Positions 36,319 through 47,925 are shown, counted from the first letter of the stretch. The stretch: 64,000 bases of DNA from Rotaria sordida (GCA_905250125.1 CAJNOL010000105.1:70848-134847), one strand, 5' to 3'. Made by a program: numbers and translations. Notes: generated by a model not told the origin, from the sequence alone.

Positions 36319-39300
36319 TTACATCTTCTTTTTGATAGAGTTAATATTATCTATCGTTGTTTTAATTGTAGGATGCTTTGGTGGAAGTGATTTTTGTTCG
36401 ATGGCAAGTGTCTTTTCTAGATATGCAAGTGCTATCGAGTAGTCACCCATGGCATTATACACTCCACCAATGTTGTTATAGGAAATAGCCAAATCAGAAT
36501 GGTTTGGAGGCAGAGTTTTTGCTTTTATTTTATGTGCTTTTTCGTAAAATTCAAGTGCTTTCGAGTAGTCACCCATTCTGTAATACACCGAACCGATGTT
36601 ACTGTAGGAAGTGGCCAAATCGAGATGATATGGAGACAGAGCTTTTTCTCTTACTTTCAGTGCTTTTTCGTAAAACTCAAGTGCTTTCGAATAGTCACCC
36701 ATAGCGTTATACACTTGACCAATGTTGCTGTAAGAAGTAGCCAAATTGGGATGATAAGAAGGCACAGCTTGTTTCGTAATTTCCAGATCTTTCTGGTAAA
36801 ATTGAAGTGCTTTCGAGTAGTGCCCCATGCCGTAGTACGCTATACCGATGTTGTTATAGAAAGTAGCCAAATCGAGATGATTTGGAGGCAGAGCTTTTTC
36901 AACTATTTTATATGCTTTTTCGTGAAATTGAAGCGCTTTTGAGTAATCACCCATGTCGTTATACACTTGACCGATATTACTGCAGGAAGCAGCCAAATCG
37001 AGATGAGTCGGAGGCAAAGTTTTTTCTTTTATTTTATGTGCTTTTTCGTAAAATCCAAGTGCTTTCGAGTAGTCGCCCATTTTGCAATACATCGAACCGA
37101 TGTTACTGTAGGAAGTGGCCAAATCGAGATGATATGGAGACAGAGCTTTTTCTCTTACTTTCAGTGCTTTTTCGTAAAACCCAAATGCTTTCGAGTAGTC
37201 ACCCATGGCGTCACACACTTGACCAATGTTGCTGTAGGAAGTAGCCAAATCAGGATGATAAGGAGGGAGAGCTTGTTTTGTGATTTCCAGGTCTTTATCG
37301 TAAAACTGGAGCGCTATCGAGTAGTGACCCGTGCCGTAATATGCTATACCGATGTTGCTGTGGAAAGTAGCCAAATCGGGATGATTTGGAGGCAGAGCTT
37401 TTTCAGCTATTTTATGTGCTTTTTTGTGAAACTCAAGTGCTTTTGAGTAGTCACCCATGTCGTTATACACTTGACCGATGTTACTGTAGGAAGTAGCCAA
37501 ATCGAGATGAGTCGGAGGCAGAGTTTTTTCTTTTATTTTATATGCTTTTTCGTAAAATCCAAGTGCTTTCGAGTAATCATCCATGCTATAATACACTGAA
37601 CCGATGTTGCTGTATAAAGCAGCCAATGAAGGATGAGTCGGAGGCAGAACTTTTTCTTGTATTCTGTGTGTTTTTTCGTAAAATTCAAGCGCCTTCGAGT
37701 AATCACCCATGCCGTAATAGGCTATACCGATGCTATTGTAGGAAGTAGCCAAATCGGGATGAGTCGGAGGTAGAACTTTCTCTTTTATTTTATGTGCTTT
37801 TTCGTAAAACTCGAGTGCTTTCGAGTAATCACCCATGTTGTTATACGCAAGACCAATGTTGTGGTAGGAAGTAACCAAATCGGGATGATTCGGAGACCGA
37901 GCTTTTTCGTAGATTTTTTGTGCTTTTTCATAAAATTTAAGTGCTTTCGAGTAGTCACCCATGTTATTATATGTTTGACCAATGTTGTGATAGGAAGTAG
38001 CCAAATCGGGATGAGTTGGCAGCAGAGCTTTTTCTTTTATTTTGAGTTCTTTGTCGTGAAATTCTAGTGCTTTCGCATAGTTACCCATGCCGTTATATAC
38101 TTCACCGACGTTGCTGTAGGAAGTGGCTAAATCGAGATGATATGGAGGCAGAGCTTTTTCATCTATTTTATGTGCTTTTCCGTAAAACTCAAGTGCTTTC
38201 GTGTAGTCACCCATATTCTTATACACTTCACCGATATTGTTGTAGGTAGAAGCCAACGAGGGATGAGTCGGAGGTAGATTTTTTTCTCTTATTTTCAGTG
38301 CTTTTTCGTAAAACACAAGTGCCTTCGAGTAGTCACCCATGGCATTATACACCGAAGCGATGTTGTTAGAGTGAGTAGCTAAATCGACATGATCTTTCGA
38401 TGGACGTTTTCGGTCGATTTCGAGTTTTTTTTCGAAAAGTGAAGCTGCTTCTTTGTATTTTCGTTGGCCGTATTTCACGTGTGCAAGCTGCTGATAGATA
38501 TGTGTTCTATTATTGTTGTCAGATGTCTCTTCTAGTAGTGCGATATACAGTTCTTCGGCCTTATCAAATTGACCTGTTTTGAGCAGTAATTTACCCAATC
38601 GATCCCATCCAGTGCCGTCGACTTCTTCTCGTATACGGTCAGTTAATTGACGGAGTTGTTTGTCGTTATCTGATGTTAATTTAAGGTCAACTTCGTAAAG
38701 TTGACAATTATTGTCAATTTTTCGAATGTCGCCAATTCGAAAAACTGTATGCATGAAGAAGAGAATTTCCTCTTCATCCTTGAAATAGCTTACCTGCTCG
38801 ATGGAGGCGAACGGAGTCGATGATACACTGAGATCAATGGTCATTTGGAAAAGAATACCGACCGTATCGTTTGTTCCTAAGGCATCTTTTGCGAAGTCGA
38901 AGGAGACATTTCGATTTTTACTGGCGGATAACAAATTATTGAATGACATAAGTCCACCTTTGTTTTTGATGAGTTTTTGGAAGTCTGTTGTTAATAATCC
39001 CTGCCCCCGAAAAACTGTAAAGGTCTTTCCATGATATTGACTGATCTGTTTTTTGTGTAAAGTTTCGATTTGCCGATGTACATCACAAAGAAAGAAACCC
39101 ATTCTGACAATGAGGTCACCATCAAGCATTCGTAATGCTCGATTCAGCATTTTGTGTGCAAAGCATTGGCGTGTATACCATGAGATAGCCAATGTTGGAT
39201 GATAAGTGCGTTGAAATTTATCAATAAGTTTGATTTCTTTGATATTGCCTTGATATTCTTCTTGGCAAAACTTGACCAAATCTTGGATTGCTTGTTGACT

Positions 39301-39819
39301 GTGTTTCATTTCAAGGAGGATTTCGTTGAATATTTGTGAGTACATGAAGGAAAGTTCTAGTTTATTGAGATTTTCGCTAGAACTTCCTTCATTGACATCG
39401 ATAATACTGATCATTGTACTATTTTGATTGCATTGCTTGACAGCTATTTGCAATGCTTGGCATATGGACTTGATCGATTTGTGGACACCCTTAATTTTTG
39501 TCCAATCTTTAGTCCATGCTTTATGAAGTTGCTTGTTGGGACAATGAATGTATATGGCATCTAATTTTAGCATATCATGAATGTCTGGTACGAGATGTTG
39601 TCCAAGTGCACCAGAGGAGATAACGAATGATGTCTCCTTCTTATTTTTATTGAGCCATTCAATACATTCTTCTGTCGTGCTACAAATATTCACTTGATTG
39701 ACGACAGCGCGCAGTTGTGCGAGTGTATGTTGACAATCTTCATTTGCCATGTCAATATTTCCATCGACCCAGATGACCACGTAGTTTTCAACTATGCGTC
39801 GTCTTCGTTGTCGATTCAT
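36319..39819 (-). CDS. ADP-ribosyltransferase / kinesin-light-chain-type TPR repeat protein, intronless
   Basis: 1166 aa in one exon. Residues ~12-140 form an alpha/beta-looking N-terminal domain (VVIWVDGNID, FVISSGALG, DAIYIHCPN) that I cannot name but which I recall with ART-TPR proteins of rotifers. Residues ~200-385 resemble an arginine-type mono-ADP-ribosyltransferase: FRGQG with Arg271, SFNNLLSAS (Ser298/Ser300), and DEEEILF supplying Glu349-x-Glu351, the R-S-ExE triad. From ~425 to 1150 there are about 17 TPR units of 42 residues (consensus YSNIGxVYxxMGDYSKALEFYEKAxKIxEKxLPPxHPDLATS), like kinesin light chain. Proposed role (inference): NAD-dependent protein modification with a peptide-binding TPR solenoid; substrate unknown. 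Absence of introns and richer G+C set it apart from its neighbours. A TATA-like element lies upstream. Confidence 0.82.
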   Translation of the reverse strand: MNRQRRRRIVENYVVIWVDGNIDMANEDCQHTLAQLRAVVNQVNICSTTEECIEWLNKNKKETSFVISSGALGQHLVPDIHDMLKLDAIYIHCPNKQLHKAWTKDWTKIKGVHKSIKSICQALQIAVKQCNQNSTMISIIDVNEGSSSENLNKLELSFMYSQIFNEILLEMKHSQQAIQDLVKFCQEEYQGNIKEIKLIDKFQRTYHPTLAISWYTRQCFAHKMLNRALRMLDGDLIVRMGFFLCDVHRQIETLHKKQISQYHGKTFTVFRGQGLLTTDFQKLIKNKGGLMSFNNLLSASKNRNVSFDFAKDALGTNDTVGILFQMTIDLSVSSTPFASIEQVSYFKDEEEILFFMHTVFRIGDIRKIDNNCQLYEVDLKLTSDNDKQLRQLTDRIREEVDGTGWDRLGKLLLKTGQFDKAEELYIALLEETSDNNNRTHIYQQLAHVKYGQRKYKEAASLFEKKLEIDRKRPSKDHVDLATHSNNIASVYNAMGDYSKALVFYEKALKIREKNLPPTHPSLASTYNNIGEVYKNMGDYTKALEFYGKAHKIDEKALPPYHLDLATSYSNVGEVYNGMGNYAKALEFHDKELKIKEKALLPTHPDLATSYHNIGQTYNNMGDYSKALKFYEKAQKIYEKARSPNHPDLVTSYHNIGLAYNNMGDYSKALEFYEKAHKIKEKVLPPTHPDLATSYNSIGIAYYGMGDYSKALEFYEKTHRIQEKVLPPTHPSLAALYSNIGSVYYSMDDYSKALGFYEKAYKIKEKTLPPTHLDLATSYSNIGQVYNDMGDYSKALEFHKKAHKIAEKALPPNHPDLATFHSNIGIAYYGTGHYSIALQFYDKDLEITKQALPPYHPDLATSYSNIGQVCDAMGDYSKAFGFYEKALKVREKALSPYHLDLATSYSNIGSMYCKMGDYSKALGFYEKAHKIKEKTLPPTHLDLAASCSNIGQVYNDMGDYSKALQFHEKAYKIVEKALPPNHLDLATFYNNIGIAYYGMGHYSKALQFYQKDLEITKQAVPSYHPNLATSYSNIGQVYNAMGDYSKALEFYEKALKVREKALSPYHLDLATSYSNIGSVYYRMGDYSKALEFYEKAHKIKAKTLPPNHSDLAISYNNIGGVYNAMGDYSIALAYLEKTLAIEQKSLPPKHPTIKTTIDNINSIKKKM
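36500..38020 (-). repeat. 504-bp higher-order tandem repeat within the TPR array
   Basis: Comparable segments at 36511, 37015 and 37519 (CAGAGTTTTT / CAAAGTTTTT / CAGAGTTTTT) are spaced exactly 504 bp apart, four TPR units of 126 bp. At protein level, TPRs 8-11 are repeated as 12-15 in the same order, and 16 resembles 8 and 12. This indicates a block duplication of four repeats. Confidence 0.8.
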
Positions 39820-39892
39820 TTTTAATGTAATGTTTGCTGTTCGATCTGTAATCGTGTATTGTGAAAATAAATTGCTGTTTGGGCAGAGTTTA

Positions 39893-39901
39893 CCTTTTAT
39901 A
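39893..39901 (-). promoter_or_regulatory. candidate TATA box of the ART-TPR gene
   Basis: TATAAAAGG on the minus strand, about 75 bp upstream of the ATG. Start site inferred near 39865. Confidence 0.5.
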
Positions 39902-42900
39902 TTTATATATTAGATACACGTTATTTTTTTTCTAGATTCACTTATGACGTCAAATGTGAATATTTTGTTTTTTTCGTTGACACTCATGGATAATCTCTAC
40001 CTAGTTTTAATTGAAAATATGCTTGTCAAAAACAGTTTAAAGGAAAAAAAACAATAACGTCATTAATTTTATGATTATTTTTCTTCTGACTTTCGTTTAC
40101 GTTTCATGTGAACCGTGACTTAAGTTTCATTGCATTAGATAGCTTATCTCACACGTCGTATATTTTTCTTTGATTCTTTCAAAAAAAACAATTTTTTTCT
40201 CTTTCTGACAAGAACGAAAAAAACAACAAGAACATCGTCCGTTTGATTTTTTTCATTATGCATATGATTGTCATACTGATAATGTGAACGAAAAGACACA
40301 TCATTTTAATTTTAATTGAGACAACAATCAAACAACGATTTCTACTTGCCAAATATGCTGCTGATCATTCATCAATGACTAAATTAAAACAACCGTTCTC
40401 ATTGTGCTTAACCATCAGTGATATGTACGTGTTCCATGGCAATCAGAGTAGTGATGATATGCATAATTGGAGTTTGAAAATAATGAAAGACCGAAGTATC
40501 TATCGTCAATTTGAAAATGAATGAAACACTTGAATGAACGCCTTACAAATTGATATAACAAGCAAGCAAAAGCTTTATATCTATTATTATCCAAATTTCA
40601 TCTACAAACCCACGCAAACTGCTACTGAATAGGTTTTCCAAAATTTTGAGCTGCCTAATTGCAGTTATGAACTTTAGTCGTACCATATACGAGTAAACAG
40701 TTCTAGTTCTATTTCGAATCAATATTCGGAACAAAACTAGACATTGTTTTCTTCTGTGTTTCGATAGACTACTCGTTACTTGAATAAAAGTTATGAGTGA
40801 CAAAGAATTTATAGTTTGCTTTTGACTGTTGTGGCCATATGTGAATACAAAAGTTCCGTTTTCATTCGACTTCGTACTAGAAAAGTGCTGCTATATTAAT
40901 GTTTTTTTCTCTCAATGACACCAATATCATTGTGAGAGCATATAAGTGAAACTAGCAGAATGAATATATCATCACTCACAATCTTGCTAAAGTGATTTTT
41001 GATTTATATCCGTTCGAAATATGTGTATAATAAAAAGAAATTTTGCTGTCTTGTGATATATTAACTACTCTTCTTTCATTAATTTTTACGATTCGTGAAG
41101 AAATAATATTCAAATTTTATTTGTTCACATTTAAGATTCACAAAATTTTAACGTGCATCACAATGACAATGAGAAAAACGCCTGCCCTATGTAAATATGT
41201 GTGATTAGAACTATGGACCGACCTAGTTTTTTAAAAAGTTCAAATCAAAACGATTTCGATTTGGTTCTGTTAGAACCCGAATTAGTCCTATCTCTGGCAT
41301 CCGGACTATAATAGAATGATATCTCTTGATAAATATTCTTTTTCCTCTTATTCTATAGAAGAAAAAGTGATGCGCGTGCATCTAGTTATTTTTTATATCA
41401 ATCGCTAAACGTTGCAGAAAAAGAACATACGTAAGCATTTCACATGTTCAGTTCAGTAATAATTATTCAGTTTTTTTTTAATATATTTTATTAATTTAAA
41501 GTATAAAACACAATTTTTAAAAAGTTTTTCTAAAACAATCTGTTGTACAAACTTCACATTCTAGATAATAGATTAATATAGATAGATCTTCTTTGTTATT
41601 ACTTAAAATGAATGACATAATTAATATTGTCGAGTACAAATTACATTTTGTCATTTTTTTTTAATCTATATTGATAACGATAATTTTTTTATTCATTAAT
41701 ACTAAAAGTGGTTTCATATTGTATGAAAAGTAAATGAGATCTAGGCAAAAGAAAAGCAAGAATTTTTATACATTGCTTAATAATGAACGAATGTCTCTTT
41801 CTTTCGATAGTTTCTCTTGTTCTCTGAAAAGTTAATTAACAAGTCGTCAAAGAATCTATTCGATTGGCATGATGAACAAATGACAGTACTGATTGTCATT
41901 GAATCTATGCAAAGGCACTGTAAGAGATAAGCTTTCATCAAAAGAGATAACACAAAATCTGCACTGTAGTATAGGCAAAATAATCATATTTTTATATCTG
42001 ATGAGTTCAGTTGTTGTTACTTGCTAAATTAGTGGTATATAAAGCATCATCAATTATGCTTATAAAATATTGGCATGAAGAATAAATTTTGTTGATTGAA
42101 ACCTACAAACTTGAACATGAGAATCAATCGATAAATAATTATCGTACTTAACGATTTTCTGCAATACTATCAAAAACTAACAACTTTTCACGTACATGGT
42201 TCTCTTGGTTCTTTGCTTCAATATTTCTTCTGTGAATTATGTGACACGATTGAATTCATATGTTGTGTGTACTTCTGATATTAATATGACAATTCACAAT
42301 TATTTGTATTTTATTAGTTTATATGAAAATGTCGCTCCGGTACCGAACAAGAAAGTTCTTATTCAGCACATGTTTTCGTCCTTGCGACTGTTTTTGATCC
42401 GTAGATCATATTTACCTTCGTTGAAGTTTATAATAAGCAACTTTTCTTGTTAATTATTGAGGCACGACATCGTTTTTGTCTGAACACATAGTATTTTGCG
42501 CTAAAGGCTAATCAAAATGAAATGTGTATAGACAGAACAGATATGTAGAACAAGACAAACAAAGCAATTCGCGCGAAGCAAATTATGCATTCTTGAAATC
42601 ACTGTTAAATGTCAAGAGCAATAATTTATTTGAAACTTTGCTCTAACATTTTTTATTGCCTTCAAATGAACAAATAAAAACTGAAAATAGATAATATTTA
42701 GACGAATTGATAGATAAATTCATTACATCAAAATATAAAATAGAATTTTAAAATACATAAGTCATCAATGGGAACAGTCTCAACTGTGCACACCATTAAT
42801 TTGTAATGAACGAAATTCAAATGAGTAAATTAAATAAATAAGACAAATATTTATAAACTACTTTCTATTTAGAAAACTATTTTTCTCAAAAAATTATCAT

Positions 42901-42903
42901 TTT
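39902..42903. other. 3-kb gene-poor intergenic stretch
   Basis: AT-rich, with only short scattered frames (the longest are 85-86 codons, of skewed composition). No repeat pairing, RNA gene or exon recognised. Confidence 0.5.
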
Positions 42904-44187
42904 CTAAGCCGCTGCAGCTCTTGGTGCCCGTGATAAATCGATAGGTACTTGTTGTGGATCATTGAATATTTGCCATTTTTCTCGTGGTATTTCTTTAAAA
43001 GTATTTAGAAAACGTTCATCATCAAAAGTTTCACCTTTAATTGCTCGAATAAAAATAGCTCGTACACGTTCTGGATATTCTTTTGCAATTGTTGCATAAA
43101 TTTCTGGATCTCTTTCTCCACTATCACCAACTAATACATAATCACGAATTGTATTTATAAGAAAATATCGTAAATAAGTTATTTTATGAATAAATGTTGA
43201 TTCTGAATGAAGAAAACCAAAAATAGATGACGCTGCCCAACCAAAATGTCTCATATGAAATGATCCATCAGGAAATTTATTGTTATAAATAAATTCATGG
43301 GTTAATGTATATAATTGATCGGGCATACCTGATAAATAATGAAAGGTACAATTATTATTGTTTATATGCCATTTTTGATATAATTCAGCCATGCCTAGGA
43401 GAATGAGAAAAAGAAAAATGATTTTTTTCTTATATTGGTTCTATTGATTATGATTACCTGGTACAGGTTTGAATGGAAATATGAAAGTATTTGCAATTAA
43501 TCGTACTTTATCCAATACTTCAGATATTTTAATTGTATCATCAACATCACTAATAATAGAAATACCTTTACGTGGTTCAATAAGTTGCATAATTCCTTTT
43601 GCTGTATCTTGATTATCACCAATAGCGTCATATGTTATAAAATCATTTCTTTGTTGTTGTTGTTTTAATTTTTGTATTTCATCATTTGTTATTTCAATTT
43701 CTTCATTAAATTGTCCGTATCTATCTGTTCGAAATGGAAATATTTTGTCATTGATTTTAATTTTTATCTGTTCATTTGATTCATCCTCAACAAAAAATGG
43801 TTTCAATCGATCACGATTAATTGATCCATTAAGATATAATATATCATTTTCATTCAACATATGTTTAGCAATTCGTTCTATCCATAGACTTGTACTAATT
43901 CCAATCCAATTTTTTCTTCTATTACCTTCATATCGCCAACCATGTGTTACTATTTTCCATATACTATCATTATTTAATGATTGATATGCTATCTCAGGAA
44001 AAAGAATCATTTCTTCTTTATCAAAATGACGCATATCAATATGAAATTTATTAGTTGCTGTGTCTTTAAATTTGTCTGTTATTATATTCCATAGATGACG
44101 CATTCGATGTCTTGGAGAAAATCTTTCACTATCAACATTGATTACGAATAGTAATAGTAGGACACAGAGTGATGAATACGACATCAT
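42904..44187 (-). CDS. APP1-type phosphatidate phosphatase with signal peptide, 2 exons
   Basis: Exons 43458-44187 and 42904-43394 (minus strand) give 406 aa. The C-terminal half has the APP1 catalytic domain (DUF2183, HAD-like) of Mg-dependent phosphatidate phosphatases: ISIISDVDDTIKISEV around residues 212-227 holds the DxDxT motif. It is followed by FHYLSGMPDQLY, GSFHMRHFG and DYVLVGDSGERDPEIYATIAKEYP (the later HAD Asp/Lys motifs). The N terminus MMSYSSLCVLLLLFVINVDS is a good signal peptide, unlike the actin-patch protein of yeast, so the product is predicted secreted or lumenal. The intervening region (VTHGWRYEGNRRKNWIG) matches the segment usually preceding the domain. The intron is 63 bp with GT-AG ends. 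The C terminus ends in an Ala-rich RAPRAAAA. Confidence 0.83.
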
Positions 44188-45761
44188 TAGTGATCAAGAA
44201 AATATAAAAGTATCGTACACGATATTTACCAAAAGCGACAGAGCAAAATGAATGAAAGAGAAGTTCTATCGCAATATTTTTTATAACTACAGTGTAATGG
44301 AGTGAGAACGAACGAATAAACTGATGAAGTTCGAAGCAGTGGAAGCAAATGATGAGGGGGTGGGTATGAATAAGTGTTTACGTCAAAGAAAACCACTGAC
44401 CGAATTGAAAGAATAAATGAATTTGCATATATACGTATATATGATGAATCATTTTTGTGATTATTCATGAAATGGCATACGATTTGTTCAAGAATATATT
44501 AGAATTAGAATATTTCATTTTTTTTTACTAATAATGTAAGAATTAACATAAGTTTTTTTTCTTTCTATAGTTTAGAATACAATTAATTGATAAAAGATTT
44601 TCGTAATTTCTTTTCTATGATATATGTTTACGATAATTTAAAACAAAAAGATATTTTTTCAAAAAGTTTTAAATAACTATTGATAATATCGCAAACATTT
44701 ATCGATCATATCAAGCAGTGCCAGGTGTTGTTTATTATTATTTGTTTTTGTTATGAAATTTTATATATTTGCCAAACATGTCAGCAAATACAGTTGATGG
44801 TGCTGTCATAAATAAACCATTTTTCAGAATAGAAAGAAAATGTTTCAAGTATTTCGAACACTCTATATATAATACACATAACTCAAAAAGCAGACAAGAT
44901 TTACATTATACACATACATGATTAGTCGGTTTTAGTATACAATGTCTCAAGGACATTTCAGCCTTTTCATCATTTTTGAAGAATGACTCATCAGAAAATT
45001 TCGAAACTTTCAAAGCAGATAGGTCTCAATAAATAGAGAAAAACTTTTTATACACCAACACCCTTCCAAAATGCCTCCTTCTAGAAGATGTCGCACTAAC
45101 AAAAGCTAAAGTCAACTCACTGCCTCAGCTGCAATATGTCTGATAGAGTTGAAATCTTTATTACAGATACTAGACACTGTTAGGTGTGTCTACTTTTTCC
45201 AGTTTCTTTTATCCCCTTCTATGTAAATAACAAGATCCAAATACATTGAGAACAAAAAGGTTTCAAGAATTTTAGCCAATTCGATACCCTTTTTAGGTTT
45301 CGTACATTAGTACAAAACTCTTGGAAGAATTCATCATGTATATAGTAAACATTTTCAAAGGTTTTGTAGCTCTTACGAAACTCTTTTCAAGTTCTGTAAA
45401 GGACTATTTGTTTTCAGTGTACCGACCGTGCCCTCGAAAAACTAATGTTGTTCTTTTTTGAGTGTTTTAACCGTAACCTTTTTTTATCAACTCTGATAAA
45501 AACCAGAGGTACATTATATTTTAAAACAAAAAAAGAATAGATATCCTAAACACTTCCTACTATTCATTTCACAAAATAATGTGTTCCACTGTCTTTCGAA
45601 TAACTTTTGATAGAAACATCGTAGCGACCTGCAGCTTTCATCATTTAAAAGAGAAGATCTTGAGCCACCGAAGCATATCGAAATTTGAGTAGCCAGTAAT
45701 TAATCAATCAGGGAAGTTCTTGATGAAGATTTTCGAAAATGATATTCTGAAGCTATTTCCA
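44188..45761. other. intergenic, no gene seen
   Basis: Upstream flank of the APP1-like gene and further AT-rich sequence. A purine-rich patch with GATGAGGGGGTGGG occurs near 44350. No coding evidence. Confidence 0.45.
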
Positions 45762-46305
45762 TCTCGATTTAGATTTTCAATAAGACTACTCAACAGAAAA
45801 AATGTCTTCTCTTTCAATATACACAAGGCCAACATTCGTAGCTTGTTCCGTTCAAGAGTTATAAAACTTTTCGTGAGCTTCCATTTCAACCAATTAACCT
45901 GTAATCAGCGTGAACAGCAGCTTCGAATGGATAATTAACCGTGCTGAGTCGAATGATGATATTTGTTATTAATTTCAAACTGATCTAACACTATTACCTC
46001 AATATCTTCGAAATGTTGAGTCCTTCGTTACATGGAGGTTGATTGTACAATTTCGGAAATATTGAGATGATAGTGTCAGATCAGTTCGAAACTAAAACAA
46101 ATATCACAACTCGACTTAGTACCGTGATTTATCCCTGCCTGACTGCTTTTCAGAGTGATCACAGGTCAATTGATTGAAATTGGGAGTCTCAGAAAAAGCC
46201 TTATACCTCTTGAACGGAACAAGCAATGAATGTCAGCTTTATGTAGATTGAAAAAAAAAGAAAATTTTCTATCGACTAGTCTTAATGAAGTTCTAAATCG
46301 AGTAG
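45762..46305. mobile_element. ~540-bp palindromic foldback element, intergenic
   Basis: Left-arm pieces GCTTGTTCCGTTCAAGAG (45841), AACTGATCTAACACTATTAC and CTCAATATCTTCGAAAT each recur in reverse complement on the right (46201-46220, about 46070-46085 and about 46045). The centre is near 46025. Arms are about 80-85% alike, so it is older than the 52-kb element. No coding capacity beyond a shadow ORF pair at 45704-45938. Confidence 0.75.
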
Positions 46306-46770
46306 GTGTGAGTGCACCTACCCACACCCTCTTTCAAAAACAGAGAAATTATGTGTCAGTTTTTGTAGCGAAAACATTTCATCTTTTCTAGTTTTTCGAC
46401 TGTTATGTTTGTACATTAATTCTTGAAATATGTCTAGTAGATAGAGGACACTTCGAGGCATACATAGGTCAGCATAAAAATAAAAATGAAAAATTTAAAC
46501 ATTTTCAGTTGGGAAAAGGACCACAATCCTCTGAAATTCTTGAATATTAATCTTTCGCATGTCCTTGAATAGCTTTCAATGTTGATTGTGTTATTTAGTT
46601 CAAAAACTAAAAATTATCGTTTGTCTTATCACCAATTTTATTTCAACATAATAAAAGGGAATAAATAAAAATCAATCGACTGAATTTGTTAAATCAAACA
46701 GAAAAAGAAAAAAGGAAATGTAGTTCATTTTATTGTCACATCAATACGAAAACATCGCACCATAATTATT

Positions 46771-47044
46771 TTAACGCATATGCATCGTTATAAATTCTTC
46801 TTTCGTTTCATATCCATCCCAGATGCCTTTTGAATCAGTTTTTTTTGGGAATGTCTGATATTTAATTCCCCATCCATTCAAAGGTGACAATGAACGTGGT
46901 GATCCTGATGATAATGAATCATTTGCATCGGTATTTGTCATTGAATTACTGCGTAAGTTAACAAGTCTAAATAAAGACACATAAGCATTTATAGTTATTC
47001 TGCAAAAAAAATCTATTTTACTGGAAAGTAGTAGATTCAGCCAT
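46771..47044 (-). CDS. unknown microprotein B1 (72 aa), copy 1 of cassette
   Basis: Exons 47022-47044 and 46771-46966 (minus) join across a 55-bp intron to 72 aa. Not recognised. The N-terminal half is Ser/Asn-rich and poorly conserved. The C-terminal ~35 residues, from WGIKYQTF through KGIWDGYETKEEF to MHMR, match copy B2 closely (WGIHYKT, KGVWDGYQTQEEF, MHLR). Conservation of frame, of the C-terminal block and of the intron position between two diverged copies is the evidence that this is a real gene. It lies 122 bp downstream of A1 on the same strand, so the two may share a transcript. No signal peptide or membrane segment. Confidence 0.65.
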
Positions 47045-47166
47045 GATGATGGTTTGAATATAGATTGGAAGAAAAATTGAAAAAATCGATGAAGATTATT
47101 GTTTAAAAGTTGAAAACACCAAAAAACAAACGAAATGCACACGAAGATTAAGAAGAAAAATATAAA

Positions 47167-47318
47167 TCAATCTTTGAGTACGGCTTTACCAAGTGATGAA
47201 GCAGGTTGCTATAATAGAAGACAAGAATAATTGAAAAAATATAGAATAAAAATATATAATAACTCACATTTTTCCAAGTTTTACGAACGGGTTTAGTTAA
47301 GCGTTTCGAAGTTAACAT
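47167..47318 (-). CDS. unknown microprotein A1 (30 aa), copy 1 of cassette
   Basis: Exons 47268-47318 and 47167-47208 (minus) encode 30 aa: MLTSKRLTKPVRKTWKN, then QPASSLGKAVLKD. Not recognised. Copy A2 has identical exon lengths (51 and 42 nt), the same intron position and phase, and 25 of 30 residues the same (the first exon has MLISKRIAEP). An in-frame ATG 15 bases upstream here (MFYVW) is absent from copy 2, so the shorter start is preferred. The peptide is strongly basic. It is too short for standard ORF calling, and its support is comparative. Confidence 0.65.
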
Positions 47319-47479
47319 CCAAACATAAAACACTAAATGAATATATAATCAACAGAATATATTCCTTTGACTTTTAAATAGATCTTACCAACAAAAGAGA
47401 AGAATATATAGTGTTGCTAATAATAAAGAGACGCTTGGGTAAATAGTAAATGAAATGAAGATGCCCCAACGTTTGTCCT

Positions 47480-47493
47480 TATATATATATATA
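47480..47493 (-). promoter_or_regulatory. candidate TATA element of cassette copy 1
   Basis: TATATATATATATAAGG on the minus strand, about 165 bp upstream of A1. A possible 5'UTR intron (GTAAGA near 47385, acceptor ATTTAG near 47334) lies between. Confidence 0.35.
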
Positions 47494-47925
47494 TACGGAA
47501 CCAGGTATAATTCAGCTCGGAATTAAATAAAAACGCAGAAGAGTGTAGATAAGGACAACAGATTAAGTCAACAGGAGTACTTCTCTCACAATGTTGTGTA
47601 TTATCATGCAGTCCATTCGTGATATGAGAATATCAAAGTGCACGATCACTATTACGTTTAATTGCTCGTGGGTTTCTTTTTCTTTCTAAATCAATTCTAT
47701 TGTTATATTAATTATAAACAGAATCTTTCGATATTTATGAATCAGATTTTCTTTTTTTTTTTGATTTAACGATTAGACAAATCAGTGGTTGATGATGATA
47801 CAGTTTTCAATATAGTTATGTTGACGATGATATTCACAATAGATGATTATTTGTAGGAAATAATCATTCATGTCGAATTCATAGTAACTGTTCGTTGAAG
47901 TATATTCATATTACTATCGTTCCTA

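Noticed and set aside
36499..38582. Plus-strand frames of 60-159 codons opposite the TPR array
   Set aside because: They mirror the 126-bp repeat period and are antisense shadows of the ART-TPR gene; their Phe/Cys-rich text is the reverse complement of the TPR consensus.
42196..42453. 85-codon plus-strand frame in gene-poor DNA
   Set aside because: Composition is random for AT-rich sequence; no motif, conservation or splice partner.
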